Part shown: piece after piece, positions 33,498 to 46,866 of the stretch
How positions within the stretch are numbered: the stretch's first letter is position 1
Layout of the letters: each line of letters starts with the position of its first letter
Assembly (NCBI GenBank): GCA_018296165.2
Contig: JACKQL020000008.1
Span: 620,001-684,000, forward strand
Source: Termitomyces sp. T153
Lineage: Eukaryota > Basidiomycota > Agaricomycetes > Agaricales > Lyophyllaceae
Direction of reading: 5' to 3'
DNA: 64,000 nt
Translations under genes and position numbers: made by a program
Notes under the pieces: model-generated
Databases searched by the model: none
What the model was told of the DNA's origin: nothing
The model's input: only the letters and a program-made list of their open reading frames with translations

Positions 33498-36385
33498 CAC
33501 AGAACTCAAGTCAGGTGCCCTTGCATGATGTGACTTTGATTGGGAGACACATCTGCCCACAATCACATCTGCTTACTACCACCATCATGCTCCATAATGT
33601 CTCTCTTCATCATGTCCCTGCTGAATGAGTTATAGATAGCAACAACAAAGATCAAGATACCCATCAAACACTCCAACCATCCTCTGTTTCAAAGAGGCAG
33701 CATGGGAAACCCTCAGACAGTGAGACATCATTTTTGGAGACTCTCAAGGCCAGAATCACTCCAGCTACATGTCAAGGAAAAGAACTGTATGTATTTCTCT
33801 ATCTTTTCCAGTGTTCACACAATGGTTTTTGCAAGACTGGACTATGAGGACCTTGTTACCATGTGGGGAAGCTTATCTTTTCTGGAGCTCAATGCTGATT
33901 TCATATGTGTACTTGTGTTTTTGGATCTGATAAATATTGAGGGGACCATCTTGAAGGATGAAGAGGAAAGTATCATGGACAGGGAAGAAGAGTACACTCT
34001 TATTTCCACTACCAGAAGAAAAAACTGACTATATGCATATATATTTATCTGGTTAGTGATAATGAGTTACCTGCTAGCAAGAATCAACCTCAATGCATTC
34101 CAAGAGATTGTGAAATTGACTTTTTGCCTCAAAGACACACTGAAGAAATTATGAGAAAGTTTAAATGGAGAAGATTATCACCAGAGTGCTATCCACAAAC
34201 TTGTGGATGTGGTATGTCTACATCCTGCCTCACTTAATTAGCTTACAAAAGGACAAAAGGTTTGAGGGGTTTAGGGTTCCACCTACTTGTTAGTTTTGGA
34301 CTTGCTAATGATTTTGCTCTGGGTATTGGCTACTGGTCAATAATGTATTACTGACTGTGCTATGCTATTGTATTGCTATTGTATGCTTGTTGTATTGAAA
34401 ATTGAATGGCTTGAATGATCATACTAAATTGTATGATTTCATTACAATGTGATCTCTATGAGAATGTAGATCTTTTATGATACCCTTCTTGAATGACACT
34501 CATATCCTAATAGCCTGCAAGGAAGACTTCAAAGAATGTCTTCAAAATTCTATTACATTCCCACTTTATTCCCACTTGGCTCCCATGATGTGTGAGGAAT
34601 ATAATGTCATCTCAGGTTGGGACCCAAATTCCAATTTTGGTAAATGCTAATACATTGTTTATGGAGATGCATACATAAGAGCTTCAAGCTTGAAATACAG
34701 GTTGCATATCAGGCAACATAAGAGAACTAACATATTTTACCTTACAGATTTCATAACTCCTGTTGGTTAGAAATACTTCATCAAGTATGGAACTGGTGAT
34801 AAGACTCTATTCTTGCTGAGTACAGATTTCTGTCTTTCCTCTGTTTTGGGCAACTTCCAGAATTTCTGGTTTCTATGTGATGCAAATGGTCACATGACTT
34901 GGTCACATGTGGCCTAGACTCCCAGCCCATTGGACACCTTTCCCCTAGCAACCTCTAGCACCCTGCTAGTAAAGTCCCCAACAATATTTCCTTCCTTGGT
35001 ATTAATGCTGCAGTTTTCATTATTTCTTGATTTGGTCTTATTTCTTTAACATGTGCCACTTGAGTGACCAGCATACTAGCTGTCATTCCAGGTGTCAAAT
35101 TTAGCTACACTTTGGATTATTGACTTCCATGGGTATCCTCCTGACTTGTCTATGTCACTAGTGCCCCTTCTCATGATTATTGACTCCTTTTAGTTTTGTA
35201 ACCTTCACTTACTATGAATACTGACCATCATGTTTTCTATACAACCATCAAAGAATTGTACCTCATTACTAGCCCCAGACTTCAGGTCTAAGACTTGCAT
35301 CTGTAAAGCTCTTCTTTCACTTTTGTGCTCTCTCTATTGAGTTAGTGTCCTCATTGTTTTGCTCAGCCAGTACCACCTTACAGTACTGTTTCACCAAGTT
35401 CACATTTAGTGTTAGCACCTATAGCTAGTTCTGTTTTGTTATTGTCTTTTGTTGCTAACACCTTGTTCACTATTCCTAGTGCTTTCCTTAGCATTGTTTT
35501 ACTAGTGACCCCTGCCTAGCAACCTTAGTTCTACTCTAGTTGGGTCTGCCCACAGAGTGCCCCCTTCCATATTTCCTATCACCATCTATAGACCTTGTGC
35601 TAGCAACCTACCACCTCTCTTGCATCTAGCAGGCTTTCTGGGATCTAGCTTGACTTGCAACCCTCTATAGTCCATTCATACTCTACTTGTGAAACCACTA
35701 GTTGTTGGGTTCTCTGCATGGCAGCTAGGCAGCAATGGACATCATCACTGACCATTGTGCTGATGGTTATATCCATTTGGCAGCATCACATGGTGCTGCC
35801 TATTATTTGTACTTATTATATGATGTAAGGTATTGCCTTACTTGCATACTCATAGTGCACAATCAATAACCAGTTTTAACTTACAAGATGTGCAACATAG
35901 GCTGCAAGAACAGAATGACACCATTAAATTTTTCAAGTCAAACTAGTGTTGACTTGTGCTACAAAGTGCTAAGCATATTGACCTTCCAAGAAGAAGGTCA
36001 CTGCTACTAGTTATGATCAGAATGTTAAAATTTTAATGTTTACCTTCCTCAATGGGCACCACCATGATCAGCAATGACCAGGCATTTGGTTCTGATGCCA
36101 AACCTTCATTGGATGGAGCACTACTTGTTGCTCCATATGAATCAATGGACCTTGCCACATCACTTCATGCTGTGGGTAGAGAGAGCATGGTAATGCCAGG
36201 AGGGTTGTCAGCAGCCACTCCTATTAGATCAGCTGCAGCTAGTCTAGGTAGTGTTGCTACCAGAGGAACAAGAATGTCTTCTGAGAGGCTGTATCCAAAA
36301 GTAGAACCTGTGGTAAGGGAAAAACCCTTCATATGCACCTACAAGCTACAGTCCATGCCTTCAGCACAGGCCTGTAGCTCTTGCT
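33498..36385. other. AT-rich region without recognised gene
   Basis: One plus-strand frame of 108 codons (33702-34028, containing FARLDYEDLVTMWG and an acidic C-terminal half) may be a fragment of an older protein-coding repeat, but I do not recognise it. Another frame of 141 codons (36052-36477) overlaps a tandem repeat and is not credible as a gene. CpG is nearly absent. Confidence 0.4.
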
Positions 36386-36604
36386 TCATCCCAGACCCAA
36401 TGTCACTGTGTTTGGTTAGATCCTTGATATTCTACTCAATGCTAAGTCCCAGACCCAACCTCACTTTGTTTGGTTAGGTCCTTGTATTTCAAACTCAATG
36501 CTAAGTCCCAAACCTGTTTGGTTAGGCCTTCATATTTCTAACTCAATACTAAGTCTCAGACCTGTTTGGTTAGGTCTTTGCATTCTCTTAACTCATGCTG
36601 ACAT
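36386..36604 (+). repeat. Degenerate tandem repeat, about four units of 50-60 bp
   Basis: Units share CAATGCTAAGTCCCAGACC, then TGTTTGGTTAGGTCCTT, then a variable T-rich stretch. Units shorten to the right by loss of the AACCTCACT segment. Confidence 0.75.
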
Positions 36605-36838
36605 CCAGACTTAACCTTACTTCATTCAATTTGCTCAGTATTTCTTTTCTATTACAATTCAATGCTGAGATATGATATACAAACTAATCATATATCTATA
36701 TTACATTATCAAGAAATCACTACAGTCTACTGGTCTATATTGAAAAGTTAAAGATTATAAAAGCTAGTACTAACAAAGTAAATTCATAAACTGTCACACT
36801 TACATTTGTAAACCATTGAGAATATCTATACTACACTG

Positions 36839-39600
36839 TCAACTCATATACTTTAGGTGCTGAAATTCACAGAGGTTAGCCATTTGGTGTTTCAATCTAT
36901 CAAAAGTTACACTTACATTTGTAAACCATTCAGGATTTCTTGATAGACAATATGAGCAGTCTTTCTTGATGTATTTTCTGAATCCAAAATGACTTTGATA
37001 TGATCTCCTGATGTGCATCAAGAAAGTGCAACATAAAGTTGGCCATGTGCAAAAACTCCTGATTGAAGGTCCAATCCAACATGCTTGACTGGTTGAACCT
37101 GAGACTTGTTGATTGTCATAGCAAATGTTGATCAAACTGGGAATTGTCTTCTGTGCAATGGAATTGGCAAATCCTCTTCAGAAACATCCATGTTGATTCT
37201 TGAAATCAAAACATTTGATCCTGCAAACTTTGCATCTCCACTAATGATCCAGCATCTAAGAACTCTGGGGCTGATGTGGGTGACAATCACACTTGTTCTA
37301 TTGCAAAGTCCTTCAGTTGTATCCAGATTTCTGAGGAGCATCACAGGAACACCCATCTTGAGAGCTAATTTAGCTGAAGGCAAACTACTGGCTCTCAAAG
37401 AGTTAAGATATTCCATTGGATGCAGTGCCAGTCCATTATCAGACATGACAGAGTCTGCACTCTGCAAGCTCTTCTCTTCTCCTGGACATTTCTGCAGAAT
37501 TTCTGAATTGATATCCTCTACATCAGAGTTATTGCCAGAGAGAATGGTTCAATACAGATAATACTGATCATTTTGATGATGACCAATATGAGCATAAGTG
37601 GACAAAATTAATCTAGTAATAGAATTGTCATTGCAGGTCATGGTTTGTGGAAGTTGTACTGTTTCTCCAGGCCCAAGGTTTTTTCCAGCACCAACATCCA
37701 ATAACCAAGCTGCATGAGCAATGTTATCAGGAGTCTGATCAAATCTCATGTTTTGAACCAAGTAATGGACTTGAACCTGATTCCAAAGTCTTCCCCTTTT
37801 TCCAACATGCTTGACTGGTTGACTCTGAGACTTGTTAATTGTCATAGCAAATGCCGATCAAACTGGGTATTGTCTTCTGTGCAATGGAATTGGCAAATCC
37901 TCTTCAAAAACATCTGTGTTGATTCTTGGAATCAAAACAATTGATCCTGCAAACTTTGCATCCCCACTGATGAGCCAACATCTGAGAACTCTAGTGCTGA
38001 TGTGGGTGACAATCGTTCTTGTCCCATTGCAAAGTCCTTTGGTTGTATCCAGATTCCTGAGCAGCATGACAGGAACTCCAATCTTCAGAGCCAATTTAGC
38101 TAAAGGCAAATTACTGGCTCTCAAAGAGTTGAGGTATTCCATTGGATACAATGTCAGATCATTAACATTCCCATCATTAGACATGACAGAGTCTGCACTC
38201 TGCATAACCTTCTCTTCTTACAGATATCTCTGCAGAATTTCTGAGTTGATATCCTCTACATCAGAGTTCTTGCCAGAAAGGATGGTATGGTCCAGATAAT
38301 ACTGATCATCTTGATGGTGATTAATATGAGGATAAGTGGAAGAGATTAATCCTGTGATAGAACTGTCATCACAGATCATAGTTGCAGGAAGTTGTACTGT
38401 TTCTCCAGGCCCAAGATTTTTTCCAGCACCAATGCTGCATGAGCAACATTATCAGGATGACAACTTTGGTGTGGACTATAAGCTGAGACAACTGAGTTCC
38501 TCTCTTGATATTGGCAATGGATGTATCCAGAGCAGGGATAGGGATTTTGAACCTTGAATGTGCTGTTCTACCACCCTCCAGCAATAAGGCAGCAATCCCA
38601 GATATGCCACACACAATGCTATATTCCCATTTGACCTAACAGCAGAAGCCAGGGTATTGCAGACAAAGGTTTTGCCACATCCACCTGCACTGTGACTAAA
38701 TATCATCTTGCCCAGATTGTTGTTCACAGAGTCCATAACTGCATTAAAGGTTTCCGGCTGCTCAGCATTGAACTTGGCCTTGTTTTCAGCCACTCTTCTC
38801 TTCAACTCCTCAATGTCATAATCAGTTTCCTCTTGCAAAGTCTATTGCCTAAAATTTTTTGATCAATCTTAGAGTCAACTCTCTATACAAGAGCCACCTT
38901 ACCTGGAACTACATTCCAAACTTGTTGAGGCTCTGGCATGTTGGGAAAGTCTTGAAGAGTCTTGCCAAAATTCTTCAAGTTGTCCTCAATGAGATGATAG
39001 CCATAGTCATAGATATCATCATCAGCAAAGACTCTGTCCCTGGTTCCTGAAGGACTTTGAGCTACACAGGGCAACTATTCTTCTTTCCTAAGAGTAAGTA
39101 GAAGCTTTTGGGAGAAACATGGTGTACCACCTCTTTGGCCATTCTTAATCATGAATTCATTGTTCTGGACTTTCCTTAATAAGAAATACATGCATGGGAC
39201 ATGTTTCTTTCCCAAAGAACAGCCAGAAGTGTTCCTTGAAGAGGTGCATTCAAAGACAGTACATTTCACATAAGTAATGCCTGAAAAAGGCTGAAAATTG
39301 CCTGAAATATCAATCTTAATGGCCCAGAGAAACAATAGATTGATGCTATCAACTAAAGTTGTCTGCTATGCCATTTTTCCCCCTATTCAAAGTGTAAATA
39401 AAGAGCTAACTACCCTCAAAGGCAATTCTTATGTAGGAATTGGTCAGCATTAGTCAGGCTTACTTCAGCAGAATCCAAAAAAGTCATTGCATATATAGGT
39501 ACAGCCACTTTCTCACATACATTGTCACATAATCTATAGAGATAGCAGTGCAAGTGGAAGGACTCAGGTCCTTCCCAGTGAACATGAGAGAACCTCAAGG
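36839..39600 (-). pseudogene. Helitron Rep/PIF1-type helicase remnant with internal duplication
   Basis: Read on the minus strand, an N-terminal piece (39598-38880) includes NNEFMIKNGQ and GYHLIEDNLKNFG...FPNMPEPQ. It is followed by the helicase: Walker A GGCGKTFVCNTLA (about 38685-38650) and LLLEGGRTAHSRFKIPI. The C-terminal part has GVPVMLLRNLDTT, GLCNGT, PLHRRQYPV and TINKSQ, all hallmarks of the PIF1 helicase of Helitrons, which transpose by rolling circle. A segment between the two halves is missing, and the C-terminal part occurs twice (about 38300-37832 and 37575-37106). Frameshifts and stops are many. No Helitron end (CTRR plus hairpin) was identified. Confidence 0.85.
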
Positions 39601-40600
39601 ATTTCCTGCCATGACTATGCCATTGTGGGGTACAAGTGGAGACCTGTGAGGGTCAAGGGCCAATTTGGGAGCTGGACCATCTGCATTCATTAAAACAATC
39701 TTGGAGGATGCCATTGAACCTGGATAAAATGCCAAAGCTCACCCAGATGAGATCCTCCAATGAAGGGCCATGGTGTTTGGCAAGACAAGGTTGAGGTCCC
39801 CAAGGTCTCAACATGGACTCATTTAGCTGCTATGGTAGCTAAACATATTGCTATTCAATGTTCAATAGGTGAAGCAATCATCTCTGCTGACTCTGTCAAG
39901 TTAATCAAACTTTATATGACATTCTTTGCTGAAAATACCTCTAGAGGAAGAAATTGCAAGGACCTCAAGCATCCTGAGCACTACCATCACTATTTGTATG
40001 GATAGCACAACTGCCCCCACTCTCCTGTCAACAAAGTGTTGACTATACTGCAGACACCACAGCTGCCTGGAGAGATTCCACAAGATTCTATGGCATGTCA
40101 AAATGTAGTCAATCATCAACAACTGGCTATACTTGGAACCATGATGGTGAACAACCTAGTATCAACTGAGGTTGGGTCTGTCATTACCTTAGCACAGCTG
40201 ACAGTAAGATGTAGACTAGTTGGGTCTACACAGAGAGCCCTCACTTGGGAGGATTGAATCACTGTACAGCAAGGGGACCACCATATCTGATTTGAGGACC
40301 ACCTCCACTACTAAGAGGAGGCCCATCCAATCCAGGAGGACTGGCCCTCCCTACAATTATATGAATAAAAAATCAAACCTGATGCAGAGTGGGTATCTAA
40401 GTTGTAGAGGACTACAGTCCTCCCTGAAAGGTAGCTAGCTGTGGAGGTTTTAAATGTCTCTACAACATTGTGGATGCTTTGCCACCATGGGAGTGGAGAA
40501 AGCCCACAGGTATAACCAGCAAACAATGCATGATTGTCTGTGGTGATTGAACAATTTTTCTCAGTTTGACTGCCAATATTAGATGTACAGAAGCCTGGGA
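39601..40600. other. Region without recognised gene
   Basis: Short open frames on both strands, none matching a family I know. It may hold the 5' part of the Gypsy element whose gag follows, but no LTR was found. Confidence 0.35.
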
Positions 40601-41740
40601 GGAGTGATCCATCAAGGACAATTGTCTTCTATACAGGGTCAGCCAAGTTCAGTGAACTTGAGGACTGGCTTATGAGCATTTGGATATTTTATGCAGTAGC
40701 TCAGTATGGTGGGGAGGGGCACAATTACAAGAAAGTCCAAGTCATGATAGACATTATCCTTGCAGGCATGCTGAAGTGGTACTTGCAACATGTTGTATAT
40801 GTCAACAGGACTCAGCTCCACCAGAGATTTGAGTATGTGATCCTCAAATCATATAATTGAATTATAGAGCCCTCAACATGCAAATTTTTCTGTTACATTC
40901 CATGGCATGATGTATGCCATTGAAGAAGGAGTGCAAGGCTTCTACAATGCCTTGCTTGACCCTGCTCAAAGCATGGCCATTTTCCTTGATGGATTCACTG
41001 TTTGTGAGCAGTTCTTGGAAGGAATCCCTTCTAACATGCTTGTTGCATTAACATGTAATTGCAGACTTGCTACCAAAGTAAATACTGTTGAGGAGTTTGT
41101 CTCAGAAGCAGTAGCAGTGGCACAGTCTTCCAAGTTGGAGGCTACACTTGTCAAATAGACTGAGATAACAGGACATGGTGCCTGTCCCCAACCATGTAGA
41201 AGAGTTAGGAGGCCAGCCATACTGCTAGCCTCATAGCCACATGCTCCATGAGCATGCAGAAGTAAACCTTCTCCTATACCAAATGGTGCAGTGCAGGCAG
41301 CAAACAATCACTTTGCTGTGGCAAATAAAGTCTTGGACATTGCTTTAGGCCAAGGCAGACAAAGATGCTGGCCAGTCTGCCACTTGTTACAAGTGTGGCA
41401 AGGTGAAGCACTCTGCCCAGGAGTGCAAGGAGCCAGGAAAACCAGCTCCTCATGCCTTTATTCAAGCAGCACACACTGCTGCTCCCTCAGACCTGGGAGA
41501 AGCAAGCAAAACAGGATGATGAGCCTGTCAATATTGAGGCAGAGCATGTGAATGAGTCCAATGTGGCCTGGGCCAAAGATGAGGAGTACATTGAGTTTAA
41601 AATGTATGAAAACAATTACTACACCTGAGACAGTGATAGTGAGGACTTACTTTCCCACATTGAGGTACCTATTGCTAGGGTACATGCTGAAGAACCAACA
41701 AGTGAGGTTTGGATGTGCAAGCTTTGGATTTTAGCTTCCA
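40600..41740 (+). pseudogene. Gypsy gag of a second lineage
   Basis: The plus strand carries a gag-like stretch: KFSELEDWLMSIWIF, then IEEGVQGFYNALLDPAQSM, FEQFLEGIP-like text and VEEFVSEAVAVAQS. A CCHC-type knuckle follows, CYKCGKVKHSAQEC (about 41388-41430), in which the usual Gly-His is Lys-His. An acidic tail in the style of this lineage comes after it. Breaks are frequent. It differs from the G1-G3 gag and fits the lineage whose protease and RT fragment lies at 53220-54463. It stops at about 41740; the DNA transposon begins at 42068. Confidence 0.65.
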
Positions 41741-42067
41741 AGAAGGCCTTGGACTAATTGGTACTGCTTGCATGAGGCAAAGAAAGTCTCATCACATAGA
41801 TGACTACAAAGCATGGATGTTGTGGGATTTAGGGAGTACAATTTTGGGACTCACATCATCCTTTTTCCATGTGACTGGATTGCATGTGGTTCCATTGGCA
41901 ATACATTGGGCTTTGAAGCAGCATGGATTCACATTCTTTGGCAATCCTGGCATCTATGGATATCAGGCCAAACAACTAAACAACCAGAAGTCAAAGGGCC
42001 TAATGTTATGAAAATGGATGTAAAGCTACTAAATCAAACCTTGCTATAATAAATAAGATGAAAAGTA

Positions 42068-45045
42068 CAGTTGCAGACAATCAGACACAACAATTTTGAT
42101 ATCTCTGGATTGGGGATTTTTCTGGCAAAACTAAGGCCAGATCTGAACTCAGCACACTGAAATGTCAAAAAACACCCTTCCAAAGTTTTTCCCATGATGT
42201 TTTTGGACTGCCAAAATTTTTGGGTATTTACATAGCATCTACCCTACTCAAATTCAGTTGAGGACAGCTTCAATAGACATCATAGCATGTTGAGCTGCTT
42301 TTCCAGTGAGTCCTTTGCAGTAAGTGCTCATAAACTGCCAAGATCAGTTGATAAAGCACCATATCACAATATCTGAACATGCATTGAGATATGTTTCAGC
42401 AGCTTCTTTTGCCTCAGCAAATGTTTTCTTTGGCACTTCCCTGTACCTATATTTGACCCAACCCCAATACTTTATAACATCAATATCAGCTATAGTTTGA
42501 GTAATCAATGCAAAAATACATACCATCTCAATTGGGGTTGAGTTCACAATGAAACTTTGGCAAGAAAATACATTTATGCCCATGACTCTTGATCAAAGTC
42601 TCAAGTTCTGAAATTTGATTAGTAAAGTCTTCTTGATGACTGAGGATCTGAGCCATGCAACAGTTGTGATTTTTAACTGGACATATGGGGGAACACTTGG
42701 CTTGGATGTTCTGAATGTTAAATCCATGTTCTTCAAGGACTTGCTGAAGGCCTTTTGGTTGACCATCAGGAAGAGTCATCTTTTGCACTTTTCCTCTGTG
42801 CTTGGGGTATGGATTTGAATCAGGAATGATTGTATCATGCTGTTTTCTTTGCTTGCCACCATTAGATTTGTTCATCTCAAAAGCTTTGAGTGCATCAGAT
42901 GGCAGAGATGTATGTGCTGAAGATTGATCAAAGATGAAGAGGCCAACACAATCTGGGTGTGCTTTCTCGAATACTTGGATGGTGTGATCCATTTGAGCAA
43001 GAAGCTGTTTAGCATCCCACCATGCATCACCATTAGAGCCAGGATAGATGATCTTTTGAGCTTCTTCAATGACAATATTATCAGCATCACAGTAAACCAA
43101 GTGCCCATTCTCAGCATTAATGAAATTGGAGACATGAATGAGCCTTCCTTGTCCTTTTTTCTGCAATATAGTTTCATCTTTTTCTAGCCTTTAGTACAGA
43201 CTTAGTGATATTTCTGCACATTTTTGAGTAAAAATACTTACCAAGCACTCCATTTGTATTCATTTGCTGTGAAGCATGATTCATCTTGGCAATTAGCAAT
43301 GATCTCCTTCTCTCCAAGCTTCAGTTCTGGTGGTACACACTTCAAATCAGGTCCTTCAAATTTTGCTTACATGCTTCAAACTCAGCCATCGCAGGAAGGA
43401 AGACATTCTGTCTATATGCCATAACATCAGCATGTTCATGGCCATCCATATATACTCCCTTTTTTAGTAATGTTTGCCACCATCCAAGCTTGATTAGCCA
43501 TCAACAAGCAGTGTGCTCACTCAAAGGCCTTTTGGGAAATATTGAGAGGGCAGGAAAAATGGTGTCATTCAACGCATGTTGGAAGTGGGAAGGAGTGACT
43601 TCACCAGTGGTCTGTGACTTCAACCAGTTGAATGCAGCTGTCTTGACTTGTTCATCTGATAGCTGGGTCCATGAATTTCAAAAACCTCCACACTTTTCTT
43701 TTGGAAGCTGCTCAAAGATTTGATAGTGGCATGCAATTGCCCAAATCTTCCATGGCCAATGAACACCCTCTTCTTCATGCCACCATCAAGCCAACTCAAG
43801 GCTAGCTGCAATTTTGCCATATCCTTTCAGATGCAAGATTGCAAAGCCACCAAGTGCCATCAGCTGATGAATTTGGGACAGTGAAAGAGACTTTTGGTGT
43901 TTTTTAAGATTGGTGTTGATCTGGTTGTGCAGTTCTTCCCACTTTGAATCTTGGTACCACCACTGACAACCTCATCAAGTTCTTCCTCCCAGCCATTTTC
44001 TTCATCCACTAGATCTGAATTTTCATTCACAATCTTGCTTTGATCTGACACTGCAGAAGGAATCTGAACTTTCACACTCTCTTGCCAGATGGTGATCTGA
44101 AGTTGATCATTGCTTTCCATTGCAACCTCTGGTGTATCAATGATCTGCTCTGCCTGACTTTGCTGTGTCATAGTAATGAAGCCATCAAGCCTTGTCTGTG
44201 CCTTCCAAATCTTTTAGTATTGTTCCTGTGTCTGCTTTAACTTACTCATGACATCAGGCCCTTTCACATATGTTGATGGTCATGAACATTTGATTTGATC
44301 ATTGATCAATCACCATCACAATCAGCACATTATTCAAACACACCTATTGTCTTTCTCACCTTGGTCCTGAGCTCTTGGGGCAAGCAATCCTCATTATTTG
44401 GATCATCTACCAGCTGTTGAGCTATTTCAATGAACTTCTTGGTGAGATCCTTGTCATCCAAATCCTGGTCATCATCAAGTTCTTCCAGTTCAGTATCCAT
44501 ACCAAGATCCTCCATAGTCTCTTCATCCAGAGCAAATCTCTTCTGGAATTCCCATGTCAATTCATCATCACTACCATCATCTGGACTAGGTGCATGAGAT
44601 TGATATCCAGATCCATTACTTGGCAGACTGACAGCATTAGAACTGGCAGCAGGCTTTTGATTTCAAAGACCAGAGATATTATGCTTCTGTTTGGGTGGGC
44701 AACCATGTTTCATTGCCAAGATCAGAAGATAGTGAGGTCCAACTTTGTTGAATTTTTGTGAGGGAAATAAGTCATTGATTGCTCAATTTTATTACAGAAT
44801 CGTGATCAGACAATCAAAAGCTTGTGATTCCGCACTTTTGCAGATTTTTCCTGAATTTTTTGCGGGGACCGCCAAATTTTGAGGGTCCAAGTATGTTGTA
44901 ACTACAATTTCAAGAAATCTGTTTGTGTAAACCAACTTGTTAGACCTCAAATAGCATGTTTCTATGATAATACAAGGAATTCAGGTACAACTCAACCTTC
45001 CAAAATCGCTTGTTTGTTATTATTGTGTTTGATTGTCTGCAACTG
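42068..45045 (-). mobile_element. TA-flanked TIR DNA transposon (Tc1/IS630-like DDE type), 2.98 kb
   Basis: The ends are inverted copies of CAGTTGCAGACAATC (42068 rightward and 45045 leftward), matching over about 27 bases with two differences, and each end is bordered by TA (42066-42067 and 45046-45047). A TA target plus CAGT-starting inverted repeats is the pattern of the Tc1/mariner-IS630 superfamily. The inside carries one transposase gene on the minus strand. CpG is scarce, so it is not a fresh insertion. Confidence 0.88.
42290..44560 (-). pseudogene. DDE transposase of the TIR element
   Basis: Read on the minus strand, an acidic N-terminal part (44560-43860; LDEETMEDLGMDTELEEL) precedes the catalytic part (43166-42528). 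The latter has QGRLIHVSNFINAENGHLVY, LFIFDQSSAHTSLPSDAL (a catalytic Asp), a Cys-rich stretch (CSPICPVKNHNCC) and LPKFHCELNP. The last phrase should continue IEM...WGW with the catalytic Glu. One extra C there (AACCCCAATTGAG) shifts the frame to a stop. The following 50-60 nt has GTATGT...AAG borders and looks like an intron, after which WGWVKYRYREVPKKTF resumes. This gene type is widespread in mushroom genomes. The frameshift makes this copy inactive. Confidence 0.85.
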
Positions 45046-45047
45046 TA

Positions 45048-46840
45048 CCATCAGCAACTGTATACTCTTCAGTTGTAACATTGACTCACGAAGGAATCAC
45101 TCCAGTGTACAAATCAGCAATATGGGTGGTACTTGAGTATCCTTATATCAAACAAAGAGACACCATCATCTATGATACCAAAGTAATGGGTGGTGTTGTA
45201 GTAGCTTCCAGATCAATGGACTGAGGAGCATATGCAATACTATCAAACCTGGAATTGAGAATAGAACTGTAAGCCTTTGGAGTAGTGATTGGTTACTGTT
45301 GCAGGAAGTGTTTATGCATAATCCAGTTGAGCATGGACATCCACTCTTGTAGACAGTCAAACCTGGAAGCCTACAGGTCCATGTCTAATGTTGCTGAGCT
45401 GAAAGTAGTGATTGAGGTCTCAGATCAGTAGACTTGATCTTCAGACTAGGAACAGAATAGGAGTCTAGGTTATGAACAACTGGAATAACGTTATCTGTGG
45501 GTCAGTACCTAGGTCCCAGGGCATAGAACTACTTAGATAGACAGATAAGCATTTGAAACATGATCAGGGACCCCTAAGTGTCTTGGCATGGATTTGCTCA
45601 TGAAGTTCTTAGAATGATTCATTGCAAATTGGAGCGTAACACTCTAAACCCAGAAAGAATGACAACATCAGTCCATGTGATCATGGCTTGTTACATAGCT
45701 GTACTAGAAAGGCCCAGACCTACACTACCCTATACCCTAACACATGTATTGCTGCTCATGTACAATCATGCATTATTGTACAGTAGATAGGGCTCTTAGT
45801 ATAAGTATCATGTAGGTTGTTAGAATCAAATAAGTCTTGGCTGTCCCATATCTCATATCTTGTGTGTGTAATTGGAAATGGTGTATGCTGTACTCAGAGA
45901 ACTTTTAAGTGAAATTCAAGACTTCTGTGTGATGCTATGCCATTGTACTAAGGTTTTCTGTCAGGATTCCTTCTCTTTGACTGGCTGTGTGCATATTTTG
46001 CCTATGTGGCTTCAGGTCATCTGTGTGACTTTCTATTTGAGCAGCTGTGTGCACTCAAAACCCTAAAGCTTGTCTTCAGCCCAGACCCTCTTATCATATG
46101 TGTCTATTGCATGTTGATGAATATATTCTATTTGCCAAACAGCTGAATTGAATTGTGAAGCATGGTAATTTTGAATAACTTTTCCCCAAATTTAGAACTA
46201 GACTGGTCCAGTGAGGAGATTGGTGTTGATTGTAGTGAAAAACCAGAGATAGCATTTGTGCCCTACAAGTGTTGTTTTAATAAGCATTGCATTCTCTTCA
46301 CACTGCAAGGTCAATAGTTTGTCACTGGGCTTTGTAGGACCTTGCACCATGCTATCACATTTTCACCCAGTAGTGCTAAACAGATATGGCAGATATCCTA
46401 CTTTTGGAAATTGTCAGTACAGGACTTGCACAAAAACAAAAAGATATGTCTCACCATGTACTTATAGCTGATTGTATTGTACACTTGTCATTTCAACTTT
46501 GATTGCCCTTCTACCCATGTAGTTTCATGACAACTTCCTGTTTCTTTTGTAAACTCATATACATATTATTTCAGAAAACAAAATACTCGATGAAAAGAAC
46601 TGAAAAATGATGCACTAGAAGGGAAGTATGATGCATCATGGGAACAGAAAATGCAAAATCTCAATAGAGTGACATGTTGGAGACTAATGACATAGCAATA
46701 TATCTACCAATAATGTTTTATCAAATGCTGTTGCAGAAACCTCATTTAGCCTTTGAAGTTTGCCTTGTTTGCCCTTGTGTTGTGCAAGTCAAGGTAACCC
46801 TTCAGGATACTGAATTATTATGTAACCGATGACTGACTTT
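45048..46840. other. AT-rich region without recognised gene
   Basis: Only short frames, none convincing. CpG is rare until about 46800, where the next gene island starts. Confidence 0.4.
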
Positions 46841-46866
46841 GAACGTTTGAACGTTGAACGTGAACG
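46841..46866 (+). repeat. Iterated GAACGT immediately before the RMD1-like start codon
   Basis: GAACGTTTGAACGTTGAACG and a further GAACG abut the ATG at 46867, giving four closely spaced copies of GAACGT/GAACG. Its position covers the expected 5' UTR. It could be a regulatory repeat or only a slippage product. Confidence 0.5.

Noticed and set aside
36052..36477. 141-codon plus-strand frame as a possible gene
   Set aside because: Its end lies in a degenerate tandem repeat, it matches nothing recognisable and lacks CpG like the surrounding decayed DNA.
45046..45070. Second CAACTGTA word just outside the right end of the TIR element
   Set aside because: The longer match to the left end stops at 45045 with TA next to it; the second word matches only a few bases.
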